Shown here piece by piece: positions 1 through 8,054 of a stretch of DNA of 30,051 bases. Position 1 is the first letter of the stretch. Every line of letters begins with the position of its first letter. Under the pieces are notes generated by a model. The model searched no databases. It was not told the origin of the DNA and worked only from the letters and a program-made list of their open reading frames with translations. Position numbers and translations under genes: made by a program. The stretch is from DASSKO01 sp035690425 (lineage in GTDB: Bacteria; Actinomycetota; Actinomycetes; Propionibacteriales; Nocardioidaceae): NCBI GenBank assembly GCA_035690425.1, contig DASSKO010000115.1, positions 1 through 30,051 of the forward strand, in the 5' to 3' direction.

Positions 1-98
1 CGGGCAACAGCGGCCATAAGCCCGACAACCCGAGGAAGCCCGACAACCCGGGCGGTGAGGGCAGGCCGGAGAGGCCTGGTGGCCGCGGGCCCAACTAG
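1..98 (+). CDS. C-terminal end of a Pro/Gly/Asn-rich protein (partial; possibly a penicillin-binding protein)
   Basis: Only the last 31 codons are in the window, in frame 3, ending at TAG 96-98. The visible tail is low complexity, built of repeated KPDNP / NPGG-type steps rich in Pro, Gly, Asn and Arg. Such tails are common on actinobacterial bifunctional penicillin-binding proteins, and a PBP gene often lies beside the GatB/YqeY and metallophosphoesterase genes in this group, so a PBP is the inferred identity. No catalytic domain is visible. The gene converges on the GatB/YqeY gene and shares the terminator hairpin at 142-176 with it. Confidence 0.5.
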   Translation, partial: GNSGHKPDNPRKPDNPGGEGRPERPGGRGPN

Positions 99-141
99 GC
101 CTTACGCCGAGATCGCAGTTTTACACCACTGACTGCCGCGA

Positions 142-176
142 AGAACGCCCGCACTCGATCGGAGTGCGGGCGTTCT
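142..176. terminator. Bidirectional hairpin terminator
   Basis: A perfect 15-bp inverted repeat (142-156 with 162-176) encloses a 5-nt loop. It lies between two convergent genes, the partial CDS ending at 98 and the GatB/YqeY gene ending at 189. The U-tract is poor, as is usual in actinobacteria, but stem strength and position make a shared terminator very likely. Confidence 0.85.
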
Positions 177-188
177 CTGGTCTCCGGC

Positions 189-650
189 TCAGCCGCCGAG
201 CTGGCGCTTGACCTCCGCGGCGACCACCTTGCCGTCCGCACGGCCCCGGGTCTGCGGCTGCACGACTCCCATGACCTTGCCCATCGCAGCCATGCCGGCG
301 CCCGCTGCCCCGGTCGACTCGACGGCGGCCCGCACCAGCTCGGCGATCTCATCGGCGCTGAGCTGGGCCGGCAGGTACTCGGCGATGACGGCCGCCTCCG
401 CACGCTCCTTGTCGGCCATCTCGGCGCGGTCGCCCTGGTCGAAGGCCGCAGCTGCCTCCCGGCGCCGCTTGCCCTCCGTCGCGAGTACGTCGAGCACCTG
501 CTCGTCGGTGAGCTGCGTGGCCTGCTTGCCGGCGACCTCGGCGTTCGTAATCGAGGTGAGCACCATCCGCAAGGTCGAGGACCGCAGCTCGTCGCGAGCC
601 TTGATCGAGGCCGTCAGGTCGGTGCGCAGACGCTCCTTGAGTTCAGCCAT
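189..650 (-). CDS. GatB/YqeY domain-containing protein
   Basis: A 153-residue protein starting MAELKERL at ATG 650-648, which matches the usual start of the family; the frame is open further upstream but would run into the promoter region. YqeY proteins are small helical proteins that share the tail domain of the GatB subunit of tRNA amidotransferase. Their exact role is unsettled; a role in tRNA-dependent metabolism is often assumed. The body has the family pattern: an N-terminal helix with RDELRSSTLRM, a central basic RRREAAAAF stretch, a YLPAQLS segment, and a Gly/Ala-rich C-terminus ending in VAAEVKRQL. It is divergent from the metallophosphoesterase gene, with only 26 bp between the starts. 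Confidence 0.9.
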   Translation of the reverse strand: MAELKERLRTDLTASIKARDELRSSTLRMVLTSITNAEVAGKQATQLTDEQVLDVLATEGKRRREAAAAFDQGDRAEMADKERAEAAVIAEYLPAQLSADEIAELVRAAVESTGAAGAGMAAMGKVMGVVQPQTRGRADGKVVAAEVKRQLGG

Positions 651-676
651 GGGACTAGTGTGGCAGCCTTGGTCAG

Positions 677-1579
677 ATGCAGGCACTGGCGAGGACCGCT
701 CTGGGCGCGACGGCGGTGGGCGCTGCGGGCCTCGGCTACGCCGCAGGGTATGAGGTTCGGGCGTTCACGTTGCGCCGCTTCGACGTACCCGTGCTGCCGG
801 CGGGCAGCACACCGCTGCGGGTGCTGCACGTCTCCGACCTGCATCTCACACCGAGCCAGCGGCGGAAGATCCGATGGGTGCAGGGGCTGGCAGCGCTCGA
901 GCCCGACCTGGTCGTCAACACCGGAGACAACCTGGCTCACCGACGCGCGGTCCCGGCGGTCATCGAGGCGATGGCGCCCCTGCTGGCGCTGCCTGGTGTG
1001 TTCGTGCTCGGCTCCAACGACTACTACGCCCCGGTCGCGAAGAACCCGGCTCGTTATCTGCTCAGCTCCGGCCAGACCAAGACGTTCGGTGCCCCCACGC
1101 TGCCGTGGGAAGACCTGCGGGACGCGTTCGTCGACCACGGCTGGCGCAACCTCACCAACACCCATGACAGCCTCACGGTGGCGGGGTCACGGTTGGCGTT
1201 CGTGGGCGTCGACGACCCGCACCTGGACCGCGACGACCTCGGTGCGGTGGCTGGATCCGCCGACGACACCGCGGCGCTGGCGATCGCAGTCGCCCATGCG
1301 CCGTACCTGCGGGTGCTCGACCAGTTCACCGCCGACGGCTATGGTCTGGTCCTCGCCGGCCACACCCATGGCGGCCAGCTGACCCTGCCGCTCAAAGGCG
1401 CGCTGGTGACCAACTGCGACCTCGACACCAAACGGGTCAAGGGCGTCTCACGGCACCGCGCACAGGGTCGGTCGGCGTGGCTGCACGTGTCGGCCGGGCT
1501 GGGCACCTCGCCCTACGCGCCGGTGCGTTTCGGCTGCCGGCCGGAGGCTACTTTGCTCACCCTGCGGCCAGTTTCATGA
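677..1579 (+). CDS. Membrane-anchored metallophosphoesterase (calcineurin-like)
   Basis: A 300-residue protein. Residues 1-24 form an Ala/Gly-rich hydrophobic segment suggesting a signal anchor that places the enzyme at the outer membrane face. The calcineurin-like metal-binding blocks follow in order: D54-L-H56, G82-D-N84 region, GSND at 112-115 (the usual GNHD block in this actinobacterial subfamily), and G227-H-T-H-G-G at the end of the domain. These residues bind two divalent metals for phosphoester hydrolysis; the substrate cannot be read from the sequence. ATG 677 lies about 15 nt after a TAGTGT -10 box (656-661), giving a very short leader. Downstream lies tRNA-Pro. Confidence 0.9.
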   Translation: MQALARTALGATAVGAAGLGYAAGYEVRAFTLRRFDVPVLPAGSTPLRVLHVSDLHLTPSQRRKIRWVQGLAALEPDLVVNTGDNLAHRRAVPAVIEAMAPLLALPGVFVLGSNDYYAPVAKNPARYLLSSGQTKTFGAPTLPWEDLRDAFVDHGWRNLTNTHDSLTVAGSRLAFVGVDDPHLDRDDLGAVAGSADDTAALAIAVAHAPYLRVLDQFTADGYGLVLAGHTHGGQLTLPLKGALVTNCDLDTKRVKGVSRHRAQGRSAWLHVSAGLGTSPYAPVRFGCRPEATLLTLRPVS

Positions 1580-1596
1580 TCGCCGCACCGCTCAGG

Positions 1597-1602
1597 TAGA
1601 GT
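1597..1602 (+). promoter_or_regulatory. Probable -10 box of tRNA-Pro
   Basis: TAGAGT matches the actinobacterial TANNNT -10 pattern and ends 11 nt before the first base of the tRNA. No convincing -35 is visible. Confidence 0.4.
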
Positions 1603-1613
1603 GGCGGCGCTCG

Positions 1614-1687
1614 CGGGCTGTGGCGCAGTTTGGTAGCGCGCGTCGTTCGGGACGACGAGGCCGCAGGTTCAAATCCTGTCAGCCCGA
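1614..1687 (+). tRNA. tRNA-Pro (anticodon CGG)
   Basis: Full cloverleaf. The 7-bp acceptor stem CGGGCTG (1614-1620) pairs with CAGCCCG (1680-1686), followed by discriminator A 1687. The anticodon stem is CGTCG/CGACG with loop TTCGGGA, giving anticodon CGG. The T-loop is TTCAAAT. The 3' CCA is not encoded: the genome continues CACGG. It reads CCG proline codons, which are common in such a G+C-rich genome. Confidence 0.96.
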
Positions 1688-1695
1688 CACGGGTG

Positions 1696-1727
1696 AGGCC
1701 CGGTCAGCGGATCCGCTGACCGGGCCT
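1696..1727 (+). terminator. Rho-independent terminator of tRNA-Pro
   Basis: A perfect 32-nt palindrome (16 bp per arm) begins 9 nt after the tRNA and is followed by CTTTTCG. This is the most classical intrinsic terminator in the window. Confidence 0.92.
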
Positions 1728-1771
1728 CTTTTCGTTGTCCGCATCAGCTCTGCACCGCCGAGCCATCGAAG

Positions 1772-1806
1772 AAGTGCCCCACCCGAGAGGCTCGGATGGG
1801 GCACTT
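1772..1806 (-). terminator. Terminator of the lysC-asd operon
   Basis: An outer 10-bp perfect stem (1772-1781 with 1797-1806) plus an inner CCGAG/CTCGG stem. On the minus strand it is followed by TTCTTCG. It starts 24 nt after the asd stop codon. Confidence 0.85.
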
Positions 1807-1829
1807 ATGCGATCCGGTGAAGAGAGTCG

Positions 1830-2930
1830 TCAGGCGTTGCTGAACTCTCGGGCGACCAGCTCGGCGATCTGCGCGGTGTTGAGGGCGGCGCCCTTGCGGA
1901 GGTTGTCGCCACAGACGAACAGCTCGATGGTGTTGGGGAAATCGAGCGCCTGCCGCACACGGCCCACGAAGGTCGGGTCGGACCCCACGACGTCGGCGGG
2001 AGTGGGGAACTCACCGCGCACGGGGTCGTCGATCACGACGACGCTCGGAGCCTCCACCATGGCCTGGCGCGCCTCGTCGACGTCGACCTCGGTCTCGAAG
2101 GTGGCGTGGACCGCCAGCGAGTGTGTCGTGACCACGGGGACGCGCACGCAGGTCGCGGAGACCTTGAGCTCGGGGATGCCGAGGATCTTGCGCGACTCGT
2201 TGCGTACCTTGAGCTCCTCGCTGCTCCAGCCGTCGTCCTTCGGCGACCCGGCCCACGGCACGACGTTGAGGGCCAGCGGCGCGGGGAACGGAGAGTCCTC
2301 ACCGAGCTTGTCGGCGACCGCACGACGGACGTCGCCGGCTGCAGTGCCAAGGCTGCGGTCACCGGCGACCACCTCGAGCTCGTCGTAGAGCCGGTCGACG
2401 CCGGGCTGTCCCGACCCGGAGGCCGCCTGGTAGGAACAAACCACCAGGGCGGTCAGACCCCACCGGCTGTGCAGCGCGCCGAGGGCGTCCATCATCGTCA
2501 GCGTGGTGCAGTTGGGGTTGGAGATGATCCCCTTGGGGCGGTTGCGGACCTGCGCGGGGTTGACCTCGGGCACGACCAGCGGCACGTCGGGGTCCATTCG
2601 GAACGCGCCGGAGTTGTCGACCGCTACCGCGCCCTTGGCTGCAGCGATCGGCGCCCATTGCGCGGAGACCTCGTCGGGCACGTCGAACATCGCGATGTCG
2701 ATGCCGTCGAAGGCGTCCTCGGACAGCGCCACGACCTCGACATCCTCGCCCCGGACGCGCAGCTTCTTGCCGGCGGAGCGGGCGGACGCGATCAGCCGGA
2801 TCTCGCCGTACAGGTCCTCGCGCTGGGACAGGATCTCCAGCATCACGCTGCCGACGGCTCCGGTGGCGCCGACGACGGCGAGGTTGGGCTTGCGGCCCGC
2901 AACGGATCCAGTGGTGGATGCGGCACTCAT
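1830..2930 (-). CDS. asd: Aspartate-semialdehyde dehydrogenase
   Basis: A 366-residue enzyme converting L-aspartyl-4-phosphate to L-aspartate-4-semialdehyde with NADPH. This is the second step toward lysine/diaminopimelate, threonine and methionine. The N-terminal Rossmann motif VVGATGAVG starts near residue 19. The catalytic Cys is in SNPNCTT, and a C-terminal HSLAVH segment carries the second-domain His. About 12 extra residues precede the nucleotide fold. The ATG at 2930 overlaps the lysC stop by 4 nt (ATGA), so the two are translationally coupled and lysC is the upstream gene. A strong hairpin follows the stop. Confidence 0.97.
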   Translation of the reverse strand: MSAASTTGSVAGRKPNLAVVGATGAVGSVMLEILSQREDLYGEIRLIASARSAGKKLRVRGEDVEVVALSEDAFDGIDIAMFDVPDEVSAQWAPIAAAKGAVAVDNSGAFRMDPDVPLVVPEVNPAQVRNRPKGIISNPNCTTLTMMDALGALHSRWGLTALVVCSYQAASGSGQPGVDRLYDELEVVAGDRSLGTAAGDVRRAVADKLGEDSPFPAPLALNVVPWAGSPKDDGWSSEELKVRNESRKILGIPELKVSATCVRVPVVTTHSLAVHATFETEVDVDEARQAMVEAPSVVVIDDPVRGEFPTPADVVGSDPTFVGRVRQALDFPNTIELFVCGDNLRKGAALNTAQIAELVAREFSNA

Positions 2931-3448
2931 CGTCCGGTCCCTCCGTAGACAACTGCCTCGACTTCGTCGCTGTCGAGGTCGAAAGCCGCATGCGCAGAGG
3001 CGACCGCCGAGTCGACCAGGTCCTCCTCGACGATGACGGAGATGCGGATCTCCGACGTCGAGATCATCTCGATGTTGACACCGGCGCTGGCCAGCGAGGC
3101 GAAGAACCGCGCCGTGACGCCTGGGTGCGAGCGCATCCCGGCACCCACCAGCGACACCTTGCCGATCTTGTCGTCGTAGAGCAGTTGGTCATAGCCGACC
3201 TCGTCCTTGACCCTGGCCAGCGCCGTCATCGCGGTCTTGCCGTCGGTGCGCGGCAGGGTGAAGGAGATGTCGGTGCGCGCGGTGGAAGCCGCAGAGATGT
3301 TCTGGACAACCATGTCGATGTTGATGCCGGCGTCGGCCAGCGCCTCGAAGAGCCGGGCCGCCTCGCCCACCTTGTCGGGTACGCCGACCACGGAGATCTT
3401 GGCCTCGCTGCGATCGTGCGCAACGCCGGAAATGATCGCCTGCTCCAT
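2927..3448 (-). CDS. lysC: Probable in-frame internal start: aspartate kinase beta subunit
   Basis: Met249 of LysC (ATG 3448-3446) is preceded by GAGAGG about 9 nt upstream, a credible ribosome binding site inside the gene. It would give a 173-residue protein holding only the two ACT domains. In Corynebacterium glutamicum the same gene makes a regulatory beta subunit from an internal start at almost the same codon, and the enzyme is an alpha2beta2 complex. The site here is read from sequence; its use is inferred by homology. Confidence 0.6.
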   Translation of the reverse strand: MEQAIISGVAHDRSEAKISVVGVPDKVGEAARLFEALADAGINIDMVVQNISAASTARTDISFTLPRTDGKTAMTALARVKDEVGYDQLLYDDKIGKVSLVGAGMRSHPGVTARFFASLASAGVNIEMISTSEIRISVIVEEDLVDSAVASAHAAFDLDSDEVEAVVYGGTGR

Positions 3449-4192
3449 CTGCTCAACCTCTCGTTCGTCGATCCAGGTGCCGGTCTTCTGGGAGAAGGAC
3501 GAGCGGACGTGAATCGGAATTCCGTAGCGGCGGGCGTATTCGACGCACCGCAGGTGCAAGATCTTGGCGCCGCTGGCCGCCATCTCCAACATCTCCGAGT
3601 TGGACAGCCGGGGAATCTGCCGGGCGGCAGGCACGATCCTCGGATCGGCGGTGAACACACCGTCGACATCGGTGTAGATCTCGCAGACCTCGGCGCCCAG
3701 CGCGGCGGCGAGGGCGACCGCGGTGGTGTCGGAGCCACCCCGGCCCATCGTGGTGATGTCCTTGGTGTCCTGGGAGACACCCTGGAAGCCCGCCACGATC
3801 GCGATCGCGCCCTCGCCCAGCGCGGACTCGATGCGCCCTGGGGTGACGTCGATGATCTTGGCCTTGCCGTGGGCGCTGTCGGTGATCACGCCGGCCTGGC
3901 TGCCGGTGAACGAGCGAGCCTCGTAGCCGAGGTTGGCGATCGCCATCGCGAGCACCGCCATCGAGATGCGCTCACCAGCGGTCAACAGCATGTCGAGCTC
4001 GCGGGCCGGCGGCAGCGGCGACACCTGCTGCGCGAGGTCGATCAGCTCGTCGGTCGAGTCACCCATGGCCGACACGACCACCACGACCTGGTTGCCGTCG
4101 CGTTGGGTGTCGACGATGCGCTGCGCGACTCGCTTCACCCCGTCGGCGTCAGCGACGGACGACCCGCCGTACTTCTGCACGACAATGCCCAC
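2927..4192 (-). CDS. lysC: Aspartate kinase (alpha subunit)
   Basis: A 421-residue aspartokinase phosphorylating L-aspartate at the head of the lysine/threonine/methionine pathway. The kinase domain starts with KYGGSSVAD (residues 7-15) and contains the GRGGSDTTAV segment and the DVDGVFTADPR block. Two ACT domains fill the C-terminal ~160 residues and would bind lysine and threonine for feedback inhibition. The start is GTG at 4192, with Shine-Dalgarno GGGGAG 5 nt upstream. Length and domain order match the Corynebacterium/Mycobacterium enzymes, which also have an internal start (see the beta-subunit entry). asd follows with a 4-nt overlap. Confidence 0.97.
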   Translation of the reverse strand: MGIVVQKYGGSSVADADGVKRVAQRIVDTQRDGNQVVVVVSAMGDSTDELIDLAQQVSPLPPARELDMLLTAGERISMAVLAMAIANLGYEARSFTGSQAGVITDSAHGKAKIIDVTPGRIESALGEGAIAIVAGFQGVSQDTKDITTMGRGGSDTTAVALAAALGAEVCEIYTDVDGVFTADPRIVPAARQIPRLSNSEMLEMAASGAKILHLRCVEYARRYGIPIHVRSSFSQKTGTWIDEREVEQMEQAIISGVAHDRSEAKISVVGVPDKVGEAARLFEALADAGINIDMVVQNISAASTARTDISFTLPRTDGKTAMTALARVKDEVGYDQLLYDDKIGKVSLVGAGMRSHPGVTARFFASLASAGVNIEMISTSEIRISVIVEEDLVDSAVASAHAAFDLDSDEVEAVVYGGTGR

Positions 4193-4268
4193 AAAAACTC
4201 CCCATCTCGGCGTCTGACGGCTCGGTGTTCAGAGCCCGGCGGAGTACGCCGATGAAGGCGCGCCCCGA

Positions 4269-4274
4269 AGTCTA
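4269..4274 (-). promoter_or_regulatory. Possible -10 box for lysC-asd
   Basis: TAGACT on the minus strand lies about 75 nt before the lysC start, in the 131-nt gap behind the DUF5063 gene. No good -35 is seen. It would give lysC-asd its own promoter separate from dnaX-recR. Confidence 0.3.
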
Positions 4275-4323
4275 GCTTTGCCCCGTTGCGCGCCTCAGCC
4301 GATCCAGATCACGAGACGAGGTC

Positions 4324-4893
4324 TCAGTAGGCGGGCGCAGTCACGACGGATTCCCCAGTCGCGTCGAGGCGATCGTGCGCAATGACCGATTGTAGCGCAC
4401 GCAGAGCGGCCGATGCTTCGGCCCCCCACGAGGAGACGTAGTTGAACTGCCACCACCACAACGCCTCGGTGGCCCGCCCGGCACGGTGGTGCCGCAGGCC
4501 GTGGGCGACCGACTGGGCGATGTCGGCAAGGTCGTCGGAGAGCTTGGAGACCACGAGCTCAGGCTGCCGCTCGTAGGGGTCGAACACCTCGGTGAAGTCG
4601 TCGACGTCGCCGAGCAGGACCGCCAGTCGCAACCGCAGCTCGTCGAGGTCGTCGTCGGGGCCGATGTCAGGCTCGAACTCCTCGACCGGGACGAAGTCGG
4701 TCTGCACGCCGAGCCGCGCCCCGGCCAGCAGCAGCTGCGAAACCTCGAGCAGCAGCAGCGGCACGGCACGGCCCGCGTCATCGCTGCGCGCGATCTCGCG
4801 CACCGCGAGCAGGAAGCTTTCGACCTGGTCAGCGACGGCCTGCGCCAGGTCTTCGATCTCGCTGGTCTCCAACTGCACGGATCCCTCACTCAT
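4324..4893 (-). CDS. DUF5063 domain-containing protein
   Basis: A 189-residue soluble, acidic, mainly helical protein of unknown function. The DUF5063 pattern is visible: an N-terminal helix LAQAVADQVESFL, an LLEVSQLLLAGARLG segment, an acidic EPDIGPDDDLDELRLRL stretch, then FTEVFDPYERQPELV and the Trp-rich ALWWWQFNYVSSWG motif. Its start overlaps the end of recR by 8 nt and has Shine-Dalgarno GGGGAGG 10 nt upstream, so it is the last gene of the dnaX-ybaB-recR unit. That context hints at a link to replication or repair but proves nothing. Confidence 0.85.
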   Translation of the reverse strand: MSEGSVQLETSEIEDLAQAVADQVESFLLAVREIARSDDAGRAVPLLLLEVSQLLLAGARLGVQTDFVPVEEFEPDIGPDDDLDELRLRLAVLLGDVDDFTEVFDPYERQPELVVSKLSDDLADIAQSVAHGLRHHRAGRATEALWWWQFNYVSSWGAEASAALRALQSVIAHDRLDATGESVVTAPAY

Positions 4894-5485
4894 CTACTGC
4901 CCGCCTCCCCTCGAAGGCCCGTCCCAACGTCACCTCGTCGGCGTACTCTAGGTCTCCGCCTACGGGCAGTCCACTAGCAAGCCGGGTGATGCGCAACCCC
5001 ATCGACCTCAGCAGCCGGGTGAGGTAGGTCGCAGTGGCCTCCCCCTCGAGGTTGGGATCGGTGGCGATGATGACCTCGCCCACCTCCTCGTCGGCGAGCC
5101 GCTGCATCAGCTCGCGGATGCGCAGATCGTCCGGCCCGACACCCTCGATCGGGCTGATCGCGCCGCCGAGCACGTGGTAGCGGCCGCGGAACTCGCGGGT
5201 GCGCTCGATTGCGACGACGTCCTTGGACTCCTCGACGACGCACAGCACCGTGGGGTCACGGCGGGGGTCCAGGCAGATGCGGCACTGCTCCGACTCGGCC
5301 ACGTTGCCGCAGACCGAGCAGAACTTCACCTTGTCCTTGACCTGGACCAGCACCTCTGCCAGGCGTCGGACGTCGACCGGGTCGGCGGCAAGCACGTGGA
5401 ACGCGATCCGCTGCGCGCTCTTGGGGCCCACGCCCGGCAGCCGGCCGAGCTCGTCGATCAGGTCCTGGACGATGCCTTCGTACAT
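4886..5485 (-). CDS. recR: Recombination mediator protein RecR
   Basis: A 199-residue protein of normal family length. It acts with RecF/RecO to load RecA on gapped DNA. In order: an N-terminal HhH region LGRLPGVGPKSAQRIAF, a Cys4 zinc finger (Cys56, Cys59, Cys68, Cys71), and a Toprim domain from CVVEESKDVVAIE through GGAISPIEGVGPDDLRI. The frame also has a TTG one codon earlier, but ATG 5485 is preferred because it forms a TGATG junction with the ybaB stop, typical of translational coupling. DUF5063 overlaps its 3' end. Confidence 0.96.
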   Translation of the reverse strand: MYEGIVQDLIDELGRLPGVGPKSAQRIAFHVLAADPVDVRRLAEVLVQVKDKVKFCSVCGNVAESEQCRICLDPRRDPTVLCVVEESKDVVAIERTREFRGRYHVLGGAISPIEGVGPDDLRIRELMQRLADEEVGEVIIATDPNLEGEATATYLTRLLRSMGLRITRLASGLPVGGDLEYADEVTLGRAFEGRRAVDE

Positions 5486-5892
5486 CAAAAGCCGAGCTTG
5501 CCGCCCGGCCCCCCCGCGCCGCCCGGTCCGCCGCCGAGCTCGCCGAGCCCGGGCGCGTCCTCGCCCGCGAAGCCCGCGAGCGGCCCGAGCCGCTCGGTGG
5601 CCACCTTCTGCGACTCCGCGGTCGCGTCATGGATCGCGGCCACCACGAGGTCGGAGAGCGTCTCGGTGTCGTCGGGGTCGCAGGCCTCCGGCGAGATGTC
5701 GAGTGACACCAGGTCGCCGGTGCCGGTGACGGTCGCCTTGATCAGGCCGTTGCCGGCGCTGCCCTCGACGCGCTCCTCGGCCAGCTGGGCCTGCGTGGCC
5801 ATCAGCTGCTCCTGCATCTGCTGCGCCTGCTGCAGCAGGGCACCGAGGTCGGGGCCGCCTTCGCTGCTGCTGTTGTCGCCGGTGGGGAACAC
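5485..5892 (-). CDS. YbaB/EbfC family nucleoid-associated protein
   Basis: A 135-residue protein that, by family, binds DNA as a dimer and helps organise the nucleoid. It shows the family core: a coiled-coil-like helix LLQQAQQMQEQLMATQAQL, the GLIKATVTGTGDLVSLDISPEA beta-sheet region, and a second helix LVVAAIHDA. The C-terminal tail is Gly/Pro-rich and probably disordered. The start is GTG 5892 with AAGGAG 6 nt upstream. It lies between dnaX and recR, the classic dnaX-ybaB-recR order. Confidence 0.94.
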   Translation of the reverse strand: MFPTGDNSSSEGGPDLGALLQQAQQMQEQLMATQAQLAEERVEGSAGNGLIKATVTGTGDLVSLDISPEACDPDDTETLSDLVVAAIHDATAESQKVATERLGPLAGFAGEDAPGLGELGGGPGGAGGPGGKLGF

Positions 5893-5923
5893 GGGGTCTC
5901 CTTCGGGTCAGGACATGGATCGC

Positions 5924-7972
5924 TCAGTTGTGCGGGATCTCCTCGATCACCCGGGCGCCGAGCTCGCGGGCGAGCAGCTCGTCGTGGCCGAGGTCGGAGT
6001 CGGAGACCGTGACGTCGTCGGGGTGCGCGTCGTCGTCGGACACCGACGTCTCGCCGCGCCCGCGACCGGCACCGGACCGGGTGGGCTGGATCGCCTCCCG
6101 CGCCGATGCCTTGACCTGAGGCGAGGCGGTGACCCGCAGGGGCGGGTCGGCGTCGGCGGTGTGCACGGCGGCCGCTCCGGGACCGGACTGCGCCGACTCG
6201 CCGGCCGTGTGCTGGTGGGCCGCATCGGCCGCGGCCGGCTCGGCGGAAGCGGCCGTGGGTGGAGCAGGTGTGGAGCGCTCGGCCGGACGGGCCGGCGGCG
6301 GAGTGGCCGCCGGAGACGCCCCGTCGACGATCGCCTCGACCCGCACCTCCAGGCCGAGTACGTCGATCAGGGCCTGGCGCAGGATGGCGTCGCTGCCGCT
6401 GCCGGCGAAGCGATCGCGGGCGCCGGCGTTGACCATGCCGACGGTCAGCGTCTGGCCGTCGAACGCGGACACCTGGGAGTTCTGGCTGAGCAGGATCCAG
6501 GTGAAGCGCCGGGCCTCCTTGACCCGCTCGAGCACCTCCGGCCACAGCCGCCGCACGTCGACCAGCGACATGCCCCCCGTCTGCTGCGACGTGGACACGG
6601 GCTCGTCGGCCGGCGGCTGCGGTGCCGCGGGCGGCGCCGGCTCAGGCACACCCGGCTCAGCCGCAGCCGACTCAAGCGGGGGCGGCTCAGGCGCAGCCGA
6701 CTCAAGCGGGGTCGGCTCAAGCGGGGTCGGCTCCGACGCGTGGGGGGTCTGGTCGCGGCCGGTGGTGGCGGTCGCCTGGTCGCGGCCGGTGGTGATGGTG
6801 CCGCCGATCGCCATCCGGCGTTCGATCCGGTCCAGGCGCGCGTGCACGCCCTCGGCCGAGTCGTCGGCGCCGGGCAACAGCACCCGCGCGCAGACCAGCT
6901 CCAGCAGCAGCCGGGGCGCGGTGGCGCCGCGCATGTCGGTCAGGCCCTGGCTGACCACGTCTGCGGCCCGCGCCAGCTCGGCGGCACCGAAGCGCGCGGC
7001 CTGGGAGGTCAGCCGGTCGGCCTGGTCACCCGGCGCCTCGACGATGCCTTTGGTGACGGCGTCGGGCACCGCGTTGACGATGACCAGGTCACGCAGCCGG
7101 TGCAGGAGGTCCTCGCCGAATCGGCGTGGGTCCTGCCCGGTCTCGATCACCTTGTCGACCACGGCGAACACCGATCCGGCATCGCCTGCGGAGAAGGCGT
7201 CGACGACCTCGTCGAGCAGCGACTCGGGGGTGTATCCGAGCAGGCCGGTGGCGAGATCGTAGGTCAATCCGTCTGGCCCCGCGCCGCCGATCAGCTGGTC
7301 GAGCACCGAGAGAGTGTCGCGCACCGACCCGGCACCGGCGCGTACGACGAGCGGGAGCACCGCCGGCTCCACCGAGACACCTTCGCGCTGACACACCTCG
7401 GCCAGGTAGTCGCCGAGAAGCTTGGGCGGCACCAGCCGGAAGGGATAGTGATGGGTGCGCGACTTGATCGTGCCGATGACCTTCTCCGGCTCGGTCGTCG
7501 CGAAGATGAACTTCAGGTGAGGCGGCGGCTCCTCGACCAGCTTGAGCAGGGCGTTGAAGCCCTGCGGGCTGACCATGTGCGCCTCGTCGACGATGTAGAC
7601 CTTGTAGCGGGAGCTCACCGGCGCGAAGAACGCGCGTTCACGCAGGTCACGGGCGTCGTCGACACCACCGTGGGAGGCGGCGTCGATCTCGATGACGTCG
7701 ATCGAACCGGGCCCACCGCGAGCAAGGTTGCGGCAGGACTCGCACCTGCCGCACGGCTCGGGAGTCGGGCCCTGCTCGCAGTTGAGGGCGCGGGCCAGGA
7801 TGCGGGCGCTGGTGGTCTTGCCGCAGCCGCGCGGGCCGGAGAAGAGGTAGGCGTGGTGGACACGGTTGCCCGCGAGCGCGTGCCGCAGGGGATCGGTGAC
7901 GTGGTCTTGGCCGATCACCTCGGCGAACGTCTCCGGCCGGTAACGGCGGTAGAGAGCAAGCGGGGCATCCAC
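5924..7972 (-). CDS. dnaX: DNA polymerase III subunit gamma/tau
   Basis: The clamp-loader ATPase of the replisome, 682 residues from GTG 7972. This start is chosen because the family begins at LYRRYRPETF; the frame is open to 8083 but that would run through the promoter region of the SRP RNA. Walker A is GPRGCGKTT (46-54), a zinc knuckle uses Cys65, 74, 77 and 80, and Walker B holds DEAH (129-132). A long Pro/Glu/Ala/Ser-rich linker with short tandem repeats (roughly 6640-6740) separates the loader from the tau-like C-terminus, which contains a VRRLWPEVLERVKEARRFTW segment. No A-rich frameshift site was seen, so a single tau-like product is likely. Confidence 0.95.
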   Translation of the reverse strand: MDAPLALYRRYRPETFAEVIGQDHVTDPLRHALAGNRVHHAYLFSGPRGCGKTTSARILARALNCEQGPTPEPCGRCESCRNLARGGPGSIDVIEIDAASHGGVDDARDLRERAFFAPVSSRYKVYIVDEAHMVSPQGFNALLKLVEEPPPHLKFIFATTEPEKVIGTIKSRTHHYPFRLVPPKLLGDYLAEVCQREGVSVEPAVLPLVVRAGAGSVRDTLSVLDQLIGGAGPDGLTYDLATGLLGYTPESLLDEVVDAFSAGDAGSVFAVVDKVIETGQDPRRFGEDLLHRLRDLVIVNAVPDAVTKGIVEAPGDQADRLTSQAARFGAAELARAADVVSQGLTDMRGATAPRLLLELVCARVLLPGADDSAEGVHARLDRIERRMAIGGTITTGRDQATATTGRDQTPHASEPTPLEPTPLESAAPEPPPLESAAAEPGVPEPAPPAAPQPPADEPVSTSQQTGGMSLVDVRRLWPEVLERVKEARRFTWILLSQNSQVSAFDGQTLTVGMVNAGARDRFAGSGSDAILRQALIDVLGLEVRVEAIVDGASPAATPPPARPAERSTPAPPTAASAEPAAADAAHQHTAGESAQSGPGAAAVHTADADPPLRVTASPQVKASAREAIQPTRSGAGRGRGETSVSDDDAHPDDVTVSDSDLGHDELLARELGARVIEEIPHN

Positions 7973-8054
7973 GTCGGCAACCCTAACCAGGCGGGCGGAC
8001 AGGCAACAGGCCACCGGATCGTCCGGCGTACCCGGGCGGTGCGTTGAGCATGAA

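Noticed and set aside
2918..4255. A 445-codon plus-strand frame opposite lysC
   Set aside because: It is antisense to a certain aspartokinase and shows no known motif.
4193..4323. A lysine riboswitch in front of lysC
   Set aside because: The gap is too short and lacks the conserved multi-helix core; only a possible -10 box is seen.
6640..6740. A programmed frameshift site in dnaX making separate gamma and tau
   Set aside because: No A-rich slippery heptamer is present; the repeats are simple low-complexity coding sequence.
5174..8047. A 957-codon open frame on the plus strand opposite dnaX
   Set aside because: It is a low-stop-density shadow of a G+C-rich gene; the translation is Arg/Gly-rich and has no domain, while the opposite strand encodes a complete DnaX.
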